A model generated the notes under the pieces. That model did not search any database and was not told where the DNA came from. It saw nothing but the letters and a program-made list of their open reading frames with translations. Position numbers and translations under genes: made by a program. Positions 1 through 8,349 of a stretch of DNA of 64,000 bases are shown piece by piece. Every line of letters begins with the position of its first letter. The stretch's first letter is position 1. Where the stretch lies: positions 248,001-312,000 of the forward strand of contig NZ_CAKMSJ010000002.1 of the NCBI RefSeq assembly GCF_928381505.1. The letters are read 5' to 3'. Source of the stretch: Rothia endophytica. GTDB taxonomy: Bacteria; Actinomycetota; Actinomycetes; Actinomycetales; Micrococcaceae.

Positions 1-244
1 TTGGGGTCAATAGAATTTCTATTTTCCCTTCAAGACCTTCCATAGGATCAGCTGCATTTTGTACCAGCTCATTAATTTGTTTTTTGGCGTAGGCACCAGT
101 ACGAATGTAGTCTTCAAGGTTGAAATGTTCTTCTAGAAGCTTTGGCCTCGCCTCGTAGGAAGCAAGAACGCTTTCTCTTTCTTTTCGAAGAAACTCTGCG
201 CTAGCTTCTGTGTTCTTAAGCCATTCAGCTGAAAGAGGCATCAT
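1..244 (-). CDS. GHKL (sacsin/HSP90-like) ATPase, N-terminal part, cut by window edge
   Basis: The reading frame on the minus strand is open from an ATG at 244 to the window edge, giving 81 residues. A ribosome site (AAGGAT) precedes the tandem ATG codons at 244 and 241. Residues 59-67 read ELVQNAADP, which matches the N-box of GHKL ATPases, where the Glu and Asn coordinate Mg-ATP. The preceding 'RTGAYAKKQIN' is typical of proteins annotated as sacsin N-terminal ATPase-like. Such proteins are often very large and occur in accessory or defence loci. Base composition is more AT-rich than the biosynthetic genes further right, which suggests an acquired region. The function of the missing remainder cannot be seen. 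Confidence 0.6.
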   Translation of the reverse strand, partial: MMPLSAEWLKNTEASAEFLRKERESVLASYEARPKLLEEHFNLEDYIRTGAYAKKQINELVQNAADPMEGLEGKIEILLTP

Positions 245-360
245 TGCAATCCTTGTGTTGATTATCACGATTTTTTTGCAGTTTATCACTGAACCGGTAT
301 CTAGCTACAAAATTACGCAGAGAGTATTAATTCTTATTCTTGTGATTACTCGGTGGTATG

Positions 361-1731
361 CTAATTACTTTTTGTTTCAGGTAGCAGAAAAGTTGCGGCC
401 GCAGCTGTGCAGAAGGCAACGGCAAAGACCGCGAAGAGACCGGCAACCCCTACCAGACCGACCAGCACCGGGACGATGAGCGGGGCGGCAATCGACGCCA
501 GTCGCCCAAAGCCAGCAGCGGCGCCGGTCCCAGCCCCGCGCAACTGAACCGGGTAAAGCTCCGGGCCCACCGCGTAGAGGGCACCCCAAGCACCCAGGTT
601 AAAGAAGGAGAGGAAACAGCCGGCGGTAATAATCATCCAGGGCTCACTGGCAAGCCCATAGGCCACGGCAGAGACCGCTGAACCGGCCAAGAAGGTGGCG
701 AGGGTGGCGCGGCGTCCCCACGCTTCAATGAGCCAGGCGCTCACCGCATAGCCGGGTAGCTGAGCCAGGGTCATGATGAGGGTGAAAGTAAACGACTTCA
801 CCAAATCAAAACCTGCAGCCACCAGCAGGGAGGGTATCCAAATGAAGGCGCCGTAATAGGCAAGATTGACGCAGAACCAAATCACCCACAGAGCACCGGT
901 ACGACGCTTGAGTGCGGGCGACCAGATAGAGGTAGCTGCCTGAGCCTCAGAATCTGGGGCTTTCTCGATGAGGGCGTGAGCGGTTTCAGAAGAAGCACGC
1001 AGAGGCCGCGACCGCTCAAAACTTTCAACGATCTGTTGGGCTTCTTCGCGGCGTCCACGGGAAACCAAATATCGCACTGACTCTGGCAAACCCAGCCGCA
1101 CCACCGCAGCGTAGGCCGCCGGTACGCAGCCAAAAGCGAGGGCCAGTCGCCAGCCATGATCAGAGGCGCCTACCACGAAGGCTCCGATGAGCGCGGCAGC
1201 AATCCATCCTAGAGCCCAGAATGCTTCAAGAATGACCACCATACGGCCGCGCACTCTGCGGGGTGAAAATTCAGAAACATAGGTGGAGGCAACAGGAAGC
1301 TCAGCGCCTAGACCCAGACCCACGATAAAACGCAGCACCAGCAGAGTGGTAAAAGTGAGGGCCAGAGCCGATAGCCCTGTAGCCACCCCATAGACCAGAA
1401 GGGTGATGGCAAAAATGTGCCGTCTGCCGTACTTATCAGAGAGTTTTCCGCCAAAAGTTGCCCCCAGCGCCATCCCCAGAAAACCCAGAGAGGCAAGCAA
1501 GGAGGCTTGCCCAGAGCTAATATTCCAGTGGGCTATCAGGGCAGCCATGACAAAAGAAATGAGCCCGATATCCATGGCGTCAAGCGCCCACCCAACACCG
1601 GTTACTCCCAAGAGGCGAGCATGGCGCCGGGTGACGGGCAGCTGGTCTAGACGGTCATTGAGATCATCGGTGGACGCCGGCGTGGTGGCTGGTGTCTCGG
1701 GTGGGAGGCTGTGGGAGGGCATGGGCAACAT
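361..1731 (-). CDS. niaP: MFS transporter, NiaP-like (niacin/nicotinate uptake)
   Basis: A 456-residue, 12-helix major facilitator protein. The MFS signature between helices 2 and 3 is present (DKYGRR), as is the RGR motif after helix 4. The stretches AELPVASTYVSEF, LMTLAQLPGY and FFNLGAWGALYA resemble Bacillus NiaP, the niacin transporter, more than sugar or aromatic-acid porters. The predicted role is uptake of nicotinate or nicotinamide for NAD synthesis at the cytoplasmic membrane. The start is ATG 1731 behind GGAGAA; an in-frame ATG at 1722 is an alternative. The gene stands alone, and a perfect palindrome lies just upstream of the start. The substrate is assigned by family resemblance only. 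Confidence 0.75.
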   Translation of the reverse strand: MLPMPSHSLPPETPATTPASTDDLNDRLDQLPVTRRHARLLGVTGVGWALDAMDIGLISFVMAALIAHWNISSGQASLLASLGFLGMALGATFGGKLSDKYGRRHIFAITLLVYGVATGLSALALTFTTLLVLRFIVGLGLGAELPVASTYVSEFSPRRVRGRMVVILEAFWALGWIAAALIGAFVVGASDHGWRLALAFGCVPAAYAAVVRLGLPESVRYLVSRGRREEAQQIVESFERSRPLRASSETAHALIEKAPDSEAQAATSIWSPALKRRTGALWVIWFCVNLAYYGAFIWIPSLLVAAGFDLVKSFTFTLIMTLAQLPGYAVSAWLIEAWGRRATLATFLAGSAVSAVAYGLASEPWMIITAGCFLSFFNLGAWGALYAVGPELYPVQLRGAGTGAAAGFGRLASIAAPLIVPVLVGLVGVAGLFAVFAVAFCTAAAATFLLPETKSN

Positions 1732-1743
1732 TTCTCCAAGGTA

Positions 1744-1764
1744 ATAAAGTCACTATGACTTTAT
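1744..1764 (-). promoter_or_regulatory. Operator-like palindrome upstream of niaP
   Basis: A perfect inverted repeat, ATAAAGTCA - CTA - TGACTTTAT, lies 13-33 bases upstream of the niaP start, in the leader or promoter of the minus-strand gene. Its size and position fit the operator of a dimeric repressor. NAD-responsive regulators (NiaR, NrtR) control niacin transporter genes in other bacteria, so one of these is a reasonable guess, but the sequence itself does not identify the regulator. Confidence 0.5.
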
Positions 1765-1904
1765 CCCAGGGTGGAGGTTAAACCCTAGCCCAGCGCCTCT
1801 ATAAGACTGTATATTTCTTGCCCTTAATTCCGCCATACAGCGGGCGATCTCTGCACGATAGTTGGTGGCGGGCGTCAGGGGAATAGAAAGGGGTGTTGCT
1901 GTGC

Positions 1905-1910
1905 TATAAC
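1905..1910 (+). promoter_or_regulatory. Putative -10 element of the riboflavin operon
   Basis: TATAAC lies about 20 bases ahead of the first riboswitch stem, the right place for a transcript that begins just before the aptamer. No convincing -35 hexamer is visible 16-18 bases upstream, so this is tentative. Confidence 0.35.
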
Positions 1911-1930
1911 TGAAACATAAATAAAAAAAA

Positions 1931-2062
1931 TCGTGCTCCGGGACCCGGTGAAAATCCGAACCTGCGGTGACAGCCCGCTAATTGACGGCACTCTTTAGTG
2001 CCCGATACCTGCAAGGTGAAATTCCTTGGCAGACAGTACAGTCTGGATGGAAGGTAGCACGA
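1931..2062 (+). promoter_or_regulatory. FMN riboswitch (RFN element)
   Basis: The closing P1 stem is formed by TCGTGCT (1931-1937) and AGCACGA (2056-2062). Between them stand the conserved FMN aptamer blocks: GGTGAAAATCCGAACCTGC, GGTGACAGCCCGC, a variable hairpin, GGTGAAATTCC and CAGTCTGGATGGAAG. The element controls the downstream ribM-ribD-ribEB-ribA-ribH operon by binding FMN. About 145 bases of leader follow the aptamer before the first start codon, with short G/C-rich hairpins that could form the expression platform. In actinobacteria this usually acts by hiding the ribosome site or by termination; which one applies here is not evident. Confidence 0.95.
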
Positions 2063-2208
2063 ACAAACAACCGCCGCACCGTGATAATCGGTGGGGTGGG
2101 GTACCTGCACCGGCTAAAAACCAGTGCGCCGCACCCGCGGCGTCCTCAGTTTTAGTCTCTGCCCGTAGTCCGTTTGTTCTCCCGGAGCCACCAGCAAAAG
2201 GGAAACAT

Positions 2209-2916
2209 ATGGATTTTCTACGGTGGCTCTTCGACGCTCAAATTGCGATTGGTGACAATCAATCCCTCTTGGTGCGCGAAGTCCTTGGCAATATTTTTGG
2301 TCTGCTTTCGGCCCTGGGCGGTATGCGCCGCAAAGTCTGGGCATGGCCGGTGGGCATTATTGGCAATCTTTTGCTGCTCACCGTTTTCTTGGGCACCCTC
2401 TTTGGCACGACCTACGGCACCGCTAACCTGCTGGGCCAGGCTGGGCGTCAAATCATGTTCATTGCCGTTTCAGTCTGGGGCTGGTACCGCTGGAACCAAA
2501 CGCGTAGTAGCGGCAGTACCCAAGCCGCTGTCATTCCCCAGTGGGCCAGCTGGAAAGAACGCCTCTTCATGGTCGCTTTCATGCTGATTGGTACTGGCGT
2601 GCTGACCCCAATCTTCCGTGCCCTCGGCTCCTATGAGCCGGTGTGGTCTGACGCTTGGATCTTCGCTGGCTCCCTGCTGGCAACCTACGGCATGGCTAAA
2701 GGCTGGGTAGAGTTCTGGCTGGTCTGGGTAGCCGTTGATATCGTCGGTGTGCCCCTGCTGTGGAGCGCCGGCTACTACGCCAGTGCTTTTATGTACATCT
2801 TCTACGGTATCTTTACCCTCATTGGCTTCTTTGTATGGTGGCGCACCCGTAACCATGAAGCTGCCCGTGTTCAAGTTGAAACCACCTTCCCCGATCCCAC
2901 GGTAGATGTGCGCTAA
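2209..2916 (+). CDS. ribM: Riboflavin transporter RibM/PnuX (PnuC family)
   Basis: A 235-residue membrane protein of the PnuC-like family. The N-terminal half shows GNIFGLLSALGGMRRKVWAW, and later WGWYRW, the tryptophan-rich signature of the family. Members directly behind an FMN riboswitch in actinobacteria (PnuX of Corynebacterium, RibM of Streptomyces) are riboflavin facilitators, and the position here is the same. Function: uptake of riboflavin across the cytoplasmic membrane. The start ATG 2209 has AAGGGA six bases upstream. Longer in-frame versions would begin inside the riboswitch and are unlikely. The stop overlaps the ribD start (TAATG), indicating translational coupling. Confidence 0.88.
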   Translation: MDFLRWLFDAQIAIGDNQSLLVREVLGNIFGLLSALGGMRRKVWAWPVGIIGNLLLLTVFLGTLFGTTYGTANLLGQAGRQIMFIAVSVWGWYRWNQTRSSGSTQAAVIPQWASWKERLFMVAFMLIGTGVLTPIFRALGSYEPVWSDAWIFAGSLLATYGMAKGWVEFWLVWVAVDIVGVPLLWSAGYYASAFMYIFYGIFTLIGFFVWWRTRNHEAARVQVETTFPDPTVDVR

Positions 2917-3998
2917 TGCTAGAGAACATCGGGCAAGAATTCACCGACTCTCAGGCTATGGCTCTTGCTCTGGAAGCGGCCCGATGCGGGCAGCGCGGCG
3001 CTAACCCCCTGGTGGGTGCGGTAGTTCTTTCCCCTGAGAACCGTGTGCTGAGCCTTGGCTGGCACCGGGGTGCTGGCACCCCTCATGCTGAAGCAGACGC
3101 CCTGATTCGCGCTCGTCAGATTGGTACAGATCTGCGCGGTGCCCGCATGCTGGTCACGCTTGAACCCTGCAACCATACCGGCCGCACTGGCCCCTGCTCA
3201 CATGCCGTGGCGGATGCCGGAATCGGGGAACTGATCTTTGCTTACGCCGACACCACCGCTGAAGCCAGTGGCGGTGCGGACTACCTGAGGAGCCGCGGAG
3301 TTAAGGTAAACCACGGGCTGATGGAACGAGAAGCCTATGAGCTGAACGCCCGCTGGTTTGCAGCAGCCGCTGGTCGGCGTCCTTTCATCACCGCCAAAAT
3401 TGCCTCAAGCCTGGACGGCTTCATAGCGGCTGCCGATGGTAGCAGTCAGTGGATTACTGGCCCAGAAGCGCGTGCCGATGGGCATGCTCTGCGAGCGCGG
3501 GTGGACGCCATTTTGGTCGGCACCGGCACGGTGAAAGCCGATAATCCCCAGCTCACTGCACGAATCGGCGGGCAACTGGCACCGCGCCAGCCCCTGCGTT
3601 CCGTGATGGGTCATACCTTGCCGCCCCACTCTTATCTAGCCACTGAGATTGCCGCAGGTACAGCAGTTCACCTGGCCACTCGAGACCCGAACATTGCTGT
3701 TGCTGAACTCTACGGCAGGGGAGTGCGCCACCTGATGATTGAGGGCGGCCCCACCGTGGTGTCGGCGTTTTTGGCAGCGGGTCTGGTCGATGAATTGATC
3801 TGGTATCGAGCCCCGCTGCTTTTAGGGGCTGGACGCGCTGCCGTCACCGATCTTGGGGTAGATACCCTTAGCCAAGCCCAACACTGGCAACTCGATGATT
3901 TAGGGTTACAGCCTGCCTTGCGCCAGCTGGGCGCCGATACCGCCACCCACTTACTTCTTACCGATCAGCAGGGTACCCCTGCGCCGTCCGAAAGGTAA
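2916..3998 (+). CDS. ribD: Bifunctional riboflavin deaminase/reductase RibD
   Basis: 360 residues, the usual length. The N-terminal cytidine-deaminase-like domain (about 10-145) carries the zinc motif HAE and [12 protein letters not shown]. The C-terminal reductase domain (about 150-350) carries [20 protein letters not shown] and the glycine-rich [12 protein letters not shown]. It deaminates the pyrimidine product of GTP cyclohydrolase II and then reduces the ribosyl side chain with NADPH, giving the precursor of the lumazine synthase substrate. The start ATG overlaps the ribM stop. It is the first biosynthetic gene of the FMN-riboswitch operon. Confidence 0.95.
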   Translation: MLENIGQEFTDSQAMALALEAARCGQRGANPLVGAVVLSPENRVLSLGWHRGAGTPHAEADALIRARQIGTDLRGARMLVTLEPCNHTGRTGPCSHAVADAGIGELIFAYADTTAEASGGADYLRSRGVKVNHGLMEREAYELNARWFAAAAGRRPFITAKIASSLDGFIAAADGSSQWITGPEARADGHALRARVDAILVGTGTVKADNPQLTARIGGQLAPRQPLRSVMGHTLPPHSYLATEIAAGTAVHLATRDPNIAVAELYGRGVRHLMIEGGPTVVSAFLAAGLVDELIWYRAPLLLGAGRAAVTDLGVDTLSQAQHWQLDDLGLQPALRQLGADTATHLLLTDQQGTPAPSER

Positions 3999-4003
3999 CC
4001 CAC

Positions 4004-5317
4004 ATGTTTACAGGAATTGTTGCTGCAACCGGCACCGTCCTCTCACTTGAACCTGTCGCCTCTGCCTACGGCGAGGTGGAGTCCGCTGTACTCACCGTTG
4101 ACGCTGGTGAGATTATCTCTGACCTTGCCCACGGCGGCTCCCTTGCCATCAATGGGGTATGTCTCACGGCTACCCGCACTCAAGAATTGGGTGACGGTGT
4201 TTTTGCCGCTGACATAATGGGCGAAACCCTGGCTCGTACTAACATGGACACGTTGACTGCGGGCTCCCGCGTCAATCTGGAACGTTGCATGCCTGCTGGT
4301 GGGCGGTTCGATGGGCACGTGGTGCAGGGGCACGTAGATGGGCTGGGCACCATCAGCCGGGTTGAAGATCACGCCAGCTGGCGAACTTTGCGTGTTGATG
4401 TACCCCGTGAGTTGGCTGGACAGTTGGCACAAAAGGGTTCCATTACCATTTCTGGTGTTTCACTCACCATCACCGCGGTTTCCCCCGCTGGGGAGGTGAA
4501 CCCCTGGTTCGAGGTGGGGCTGATTCCCGCCACGCTAGAAGCCACCACCTTGGGTGAGGTTCAGGTGGGGGATACCGTCAACCTTGAAACCGATGCCCTC
4601 GCCAAGTACGTTCAGCGGTTACTGGAAGTATCTGGCGCAGTTGCGGGTTTGGGGATGGACGCCACCCTACCGGCTAGCCCCGAGACCGAAACTCAGACGC
4701 CATCCGCTCTGGATACCATTCAAGACGCCATCGAACAGATCGCTCGCGGGGGAGCGGTTGTGGTGGTCGATGACGAGGACCGCGAGAACGAGGGCGATAT
4801 CATCTTCGCCGCTGAACACGCCACCGCTGAGCTCATGGGATTCACCGTGCGTTACACCTCGGGTGTGATTTGCGCACCCATGAGCAACCAGCGGGCAGAT
4901 GCCCTCAACTTGCCTCCCATGGTTCAGCACAATGAGGATTCCAAGGGCACGGCCTACACCGTCACCTGCGATGCTCGCGAGGGCGTCACCACAGGTATCT
5001 CGGCGGCTGACCGCGCCCGCACCGTGCAGGTACTGGCCCACGCGTCGTCCGGCCCGGCTGATCTCACCCGCCCCGGTCACGTGCTACCTTTGCGCGCAGT
5101 GGACGGCGGGGTGCGCCAGCGCCCCGGCCACACCGAAGCCGCGGTAGAACTCACTCAACTTGCGGGGCTGTCCGGAGTAGGGGTCATAGCTGAGCTAGTG
5201 CACGACGCTGGCCACATGATGCGCTTTGATGCCTTGCGCACCTTTGCCACCGAACACCACCTGCCCATGATTTCCATTGCTGACCTGGTCAGCTACTTGG
5301 AGGGGCAGCGTGACTAA
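4004..5317 (+). CDS. ribE: Fused riboflavin synthase (RibE) and DHBP synthase (RibB)
   Basis: 437 residues in one open frame. Residues 1 to about 210 are riboflavin synthase: two tandem lumazine-binding barrels, the first starting [10 protein letters not shown], the second with [10 protein letters not shown]. After a linker of about 25 residues rich in Thr, Pro and Glu, residues about 235-437 are 3,4-dihydroxy-2-butanone-4-phosphate synthase, with [20 protein letters not shown] and GHTEA, the conserved catalytic and Mg-binding segments. The polypeptide would therefore make the four-carbon unit and carry out the final dismutation of lumazine. In most actinobacteria RibB is fused to RibA instead; here RibA is a separate downstream gene. 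Ribosome site AAAGG; six bases from ribD. Confidence 0.93.
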   Translation: MFTGIVAATGTVLSLEPVASAYGEVESAVLTVDAGEIISDLAHGGSLAINGVCLTATRTQELGDGVFAADIMGETLARTNMDTLTAGSRVNLERCMPAGGRFDGHVVQGHVDGLGTISRVEDHASWRTLRVDVPRELAGQLAQKGSITISGVSLTITAVSPAGEVNPWFEVGLIPATLEATTLGEVQVGDTVNLETDALAKYVQRLLEVSGAVAGLGMDATLPASPETETQTPSALDTIQDAIEQIARGGAVVVVDDEDRENEGDIIFAAEHATAELMGFTVRYTSGVICAPMSNQRADALNLPPMVQHNEDSKGTAYTVTCDAREGVTTGISAADRARTVQVLAHASSGPADLTRPGHVLPLRAVDGGVRQRPGHTEAAVELTQLAGLSGVGVIAELVHDAGHMMRFDALRTFATEHHLPMISIADLVSYLEGQRD

Positions 5318-5936
5318 TCCAGCAGGTCTCACCCAAACCAGTGAACCCGTCACGGTTCCCACCCCTCACGGTGTTTTCTCGATGCAGGCATTTGGTTTTG
5401 CTGACGGCAGCGAGCATCTGGCTCTCATAGCCCTGCCCACAGAGGGGCAGCCCCAGAGCCGCGCGCAGGCCGACCAAGCGCCACTGGTGCGCATCCACTC
5501 CGAATGCGCTACCGGCGATATCTTTGGCTCTTACCGCTGCGACTGCGGCCCGCAACTTGCACAAGGCCTTGAAATGATTGCTGAACAGGGCGGTCTGCTT
5601 ATCTACATGCGCAACCACGAGGGCCGTGGCATTGGCCTGGTTAACAAACTGAGGGCCTACACCCTGCAGGACGCTGGCCAAGACACCCTGGACGCCAACC
5701 TCTCCCTGGGCCTCCCTGCAGATGCCAGAGACTACACCCAAGCAGCGGTTATGCTCAACGAACTAGGCATCAGAGAGCTACGACTGCTCACCAACAACCC
5801 CGCCAAAGCAGAGGCGCTGGCAGGGTTAGGGATAACCATCACCGAACTGGTACCCGATGAAATCACCCCGCGCCCCGAAAATGCCCGCTACCTAGCCACT
5901 AAGCGTGACCGCATGCGTCACCGCCTGGCCCTCTAA
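5310..5936 (+). CDS. ribA: GTP cyclohydrolase II
   Basis: 208 residues from GTG 5310, which overlaps the end of the ribE-ribB frame and has GGAGG about seven bases upstream; a longer frame exists but lacks a ribosome site. Zinc-binding cysteines stand in [18 protein letters not shown]. The GTP-handling segment is [14 protein letters not shown], and [12 protein letters not shown] is also conserved. It opens GTP to the diamino-pyrimidine that RibD uses, the first committed step of riboflavin synthesis. It is a stand-alone RibA, consistent with RibB being fused to RibE in this genome. Fourth gene of the FMN-riboswitch operon. Confidence 0.94.
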   Translation: MTNPAGLTQTSEPVTVPTPHGVFSMQAFGFADGSEHLALIALPTEGQPQSRAQADQAPLVRIHSECATGDIFGSYRCDCGPQLAQGLEMIAEQGGLLIYMRNHEGRGIGLVNKLRAYTLQDAGQDTLDANLSLGLPADARDYTQAAVMLNELGIRELRLLTNNPAKAEALAGLGITITELVPDEITPRPENARYLATKRDRMRHRLAL

Positions 5937-5966
5937 CTTTTACCCACCTACCCAAAGGAGAACACC

Positions 5967-6440
5967 ATGAGCGGAGCAGGAGCACCCGCCCCCACCCTCA
6001 ACCCCGAAGAAGCCAAAGGGCTAAAGGTCGCCGTTGTGGCGGCGTCCTGGCATACCCAAATTATGGACGGACTGCTGGACGGCGCTCGCCGTGCGGCAGC
6101 TAACGCGGGTATCGAACCGACCGTGGTGCGCGTACCTGGCACCTTCGAGCTGCCGGTGGCAGCAGCTACCCTGGCCGAGTCCTTTGATGCTGTGGTCGCC
6201 CTGGGCGTAGTAGTGCGCGGCGGCACCCCTCACTTTGACTACGTCTGCGACGCCGCCACCAGCGGCCTGACCAGCGTTTCGGTGCAGACCAAGACCCCCG
6301 TGGGCTTCGGCGTCCTGACCTGCGATACAGAGCAGCAGGGCATTGACCGCGCCGGCCTACCCGGCTCCTCAGAGGACAAGGGCTACGAGGCTTTTGCCGC
6401 TGCGGTGGAGACAGTGCTGGCCTTGCGTAACATCAGCTAG
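5967..6440 (+). CDS. ribH: 6,7-dimethyl-8-ribityllumazine synthase
   Basis: 157 residues, the normal size of this icosahedral or pentameric enzyme. The substrate-binding motifs [11 protein letters not shown] and [16 protein letters not shown] are clear, including the catalytic His in the second. It condenses the RibD/phosphatase product with the RibB product, and the lumazine then goes to the RibE domain. Start ATG 5967 follows AAAGGAG at good spacing. Last gene of the riboflavin operon; a long hairpin begins 21 bases after its stop codon. Confidence 0.95.
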   Translation: MSGAGAPAPTLNPEEAKGLKVAVVAASWHTQIMDGLLDGARRAAANAGIEPTVVRVPGTFELPVAAATLAESFDAVVALGVVVRGGTPHFDYVCDAATSGLTSVSVQTKTPVGFGVLTCDTEQQGIDRAGLPGSSEDKGYEAFAAAVETVLALRNIS

Positions 6441-6460
6441 CTGACGCAGACCGCATCATT

Positions 6461-6525
6461 CGATGTAAGCCTAAACTTCACTGGCGCGTTCTTACTTCAT
6501 GCCAGCGAAGTTTCGGCTTACATCG
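6461..6525. repeat. Long hairpin after ribH
   Basis: Arms 6461-6485 and 6501-6525 pair at 23 of 25 positions, with a 15-base loop. The outer end is CGATGTAAGCC against GGCTTACATCG. No U-tract follows, so it is not a textbook intrinsic terminator, but it sits exactly at the end of the riboflavin operon and may terminate transcription or protect the 3' end. A second hairpin of the same size and with a similar outer end (TGAATGTAA) is at 18351. Confidence 0.75.
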
Positions 6526-6596
6526 TCTATTAGTTTCTCTGTAACATAAATAAGCCTACTTGGTGATCGGGTGTTAGAAGCGATAGCCTCGATAAC

Positions 6597-7970
6597 ATGA
6601 CCCACTACGTTGAAACCTATAAATTCTTATCTCTAGTGGGCGATTCACTCATCCGCAGTGGGGCAAGCTCTGCCTCAACCACCAAAACCCTTCTGGGTAT
6701 CAGCACAGCAGCTGGCCTCACCAACGTGACCGTGAGCGTCACGATGGGGCAACTCATTATTAGCGATTCACGCGGCGAGAACCAGCTGCCCTATACAGAG
6801 ATTTTTGAAGTCACTCCCGCCGGCCTAGACATTCAATGGCGGTCAAAGACCGAAGATACAGTTCAACGGTTTCTCACTCACGAAATTAGTGCAGGTGAGG
6901 GTATCGAACTTCTCGAACAAGAGCAGAGCTCGTTGCAGTCGCTTTCATGGACGTGGTCGATGCTAGGGTTTGGTCTACTTGGTATAGGTTTCAGCCAAAT
7001 CATCGGAGCTACCTGGATCACTACTCTCGGTGCTCTGATTTCTTCGCTTCTGGTTTCATCGGTCTATAGCTGGGTTAATTTTGCTCGGGCCCCGGGCCTG
7101 TTTAGGTTTGCTGTTGCAGGTTTTACGGCGGTGCTCAGCGCCACGGTTTTCAGCATGCTGACAGCGACAACGGACGTCGCGATTATCGTGGTGTCATCCC
7201 TAGCCGCTTACCTGGCGGGAATTGCAGCCTATGCGGCGGTGCAGGACTCCATTACAGGCTGGTACCTTTCGGCGCTTGGGCGGCTAATGGATGCAATCAT
7301 CTGTACCGCAGGCTTGGTGACTGGCGTTAGCGTTGGTATCGGTGTTTCTCGCCTGTTCGCCCCTGACAACCTTAACTTCATCAAACTTCTGGATGCTGAA
7401 ACCGAGGTTTCCACTGACCCCATCGTGGGAGCTGCCCTCGTTAGTCTGGGTTTTGCGATTTCCTGCGGCGGAAGAAAATGGCAGTTACTGGTCTTAGCCG
7501 CAACGGGTGTAGCTGCACAGGTAACCTACCTTCTCATCACCAACCTAGGGGTAAGCCCTCACGCCGGCACAGCCCTAGCCGCCCTCACAGTAGGCGGAGC
7601 CTGCGTCCTCTTGGCAAAGCCGATGAAACTGACCTCTAACGCCATTATGACCGTCAGCTTTTTGCCTCTTTTTCCGGGGATGATGATTTATCAAGGCATG
7701 CTGGGAACCCTCTTTAGCGTAGAAGGTGCACTGGGGACGCTGGGGCAGGCACTGCTGATTACCTACTGTCTATCAGCAGGCGGCACAGCTGGACAGTACC
7801 TGGTATCAGAAATAATGTGGGCCCTCAGACGCGCCCAGTTCAAACATAGCCACCCAGGGCAAACCTTTAGCAAGGTGATGGTCGATGAGTACAATGCCCA
7901 GGACATTATCTTGCCCGTCTTTAGTAAGCCATTTTCTAAGGTTGAGACTGATGGTGGTGGGCAACGCTAA
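6597..7970 (+). CDS. Threonine/serine exporter family protein (ThrE-like)
   Basis: 457 residues. The N-terminal soluble part (about 1-115) starts LVGDSLIRSGASSASTT, the feature that defines the ThrE N-terminal domain (DUF1212 type). It is followed by about ten hydrophobic segments (from residue 120 to 430) forming the two transporter halves. Characterised members such as Corynebacterium ThrE export threonine and serine by proton-driven antiport. The true substrate here is unknown. The gene stands alone between the rib operon and hisE, with about 150 bases upstream, and the ribosome site is weak. Confidence 0.8.
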   Translation: MTHYVETYKFLSLVGDSLIRSGASSASTTKTLLGISTAAGLTNVTVSVTMGQLIISDSRGENQLPYTEIFEVTPAGLDIQWRSKTEDTVQRFLTHEISAGEGIELLEQEQSSLQSLSWTWSMLGFGLLGIGFSQIIGATWITTLGALISSLLVSSVYSWVNFARAPGLFRFAVAGFTAVLSATVFSMLTATTDVAIIVVSSLAAYLAGIAAYAAVQDSITGWYLSALGRLMDAIICTAGLVTGVSVGIGVSRLFAPDNLNFIKLLDAETEVSTDPIVGAALVSLGFAISCGGRKWQLLVLAATGVAAQVTYLLITNLGVSPHAGTALAALTVGGACVLLAKPMKLTSNAIMTVSFLPLFPGMMIYQGMLGTLFSVEGALGTLGQALLITYCLSAGGTAGQYLVSEIMWALRRAQFKHSHPGQTFSKVMVDEYNAQDIILPVFSKPFSKVETDGGGQR

Positions 7971-8061
7971 TTCTCCTGTAGAGGATGGGTGCACCTCGGC
8001 ATGTGAGAAACAAACCGTTCAAACTTTGAGCCGTGCTAAGGCCAGGGGTTAGAGTTAGACG

Positions 8062-8325
8062 GTGAAGAACTTTGAAACCCTATTCGCAGAACTGGCCGAA
8101 AAGGCTGAAACCCGCCCCGAGGGCTCCGGCACCGTTGCGGAACTTGACAAAGGCGTGCACTTTATCGGCAAGAAAATCGTAGAAGAAGCAGCCGAGGTCT
8201 GGATGGCCGCTGAGTTCCAGTCGGACGCAGAGTTCGCTGAAGAGGCTTCACAGCTGATTTACCATTTGCAGTGCATGATGATCGCCAAGGGACTGACTCC
8301 CGAAGATATCTACAAGTACCTCTAA
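8062..8325 (+). CDS. hisE: Phosphoribosyl-ATP pyrophosphatase
   Basis: 87 residues, stand-alone HisE as in other actinobacteria. The MazG-like helical motif is [17 protein letters not shown], with the acidic residues that bind Mg, followed by [10 protein letters not shown]. It hydrolyses phosphoribosyl-ATP to phosphoribosyl-AMP, the second step of histidine synthesis. The start is GTG 8062; no other start fits the family N-terminus ([14 protein letters not shown]). It lies 24 bases from hisG, and hisF follows. Confidence 0.95.
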   Translation: MKNFETLFAELAEKAETRPEGSGTVAELDKGVHFIGKKIVEEAAEVWMAAEFQSDAEFAEEASQLIYHLQCMMIAKGLTPEDIYKYL

Positions 8326-8349
8326 ACCATCACTGCAAAGGAAAAACCT

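Noticed and set aside
210..479. Small hydrophobic frame on the plus strand
   Set aside because: It overlaps the start of the GHKL gene and the 3' end of niaP and has no ribosome site; its C-terminal part is a shadow of niaP.
2026..2208. Longer start for ribM inside the riboswitch
   Set aside because: The added residues come from the aptamer and have no membrane or family character. ATG 2209 has a proper ribosome site.
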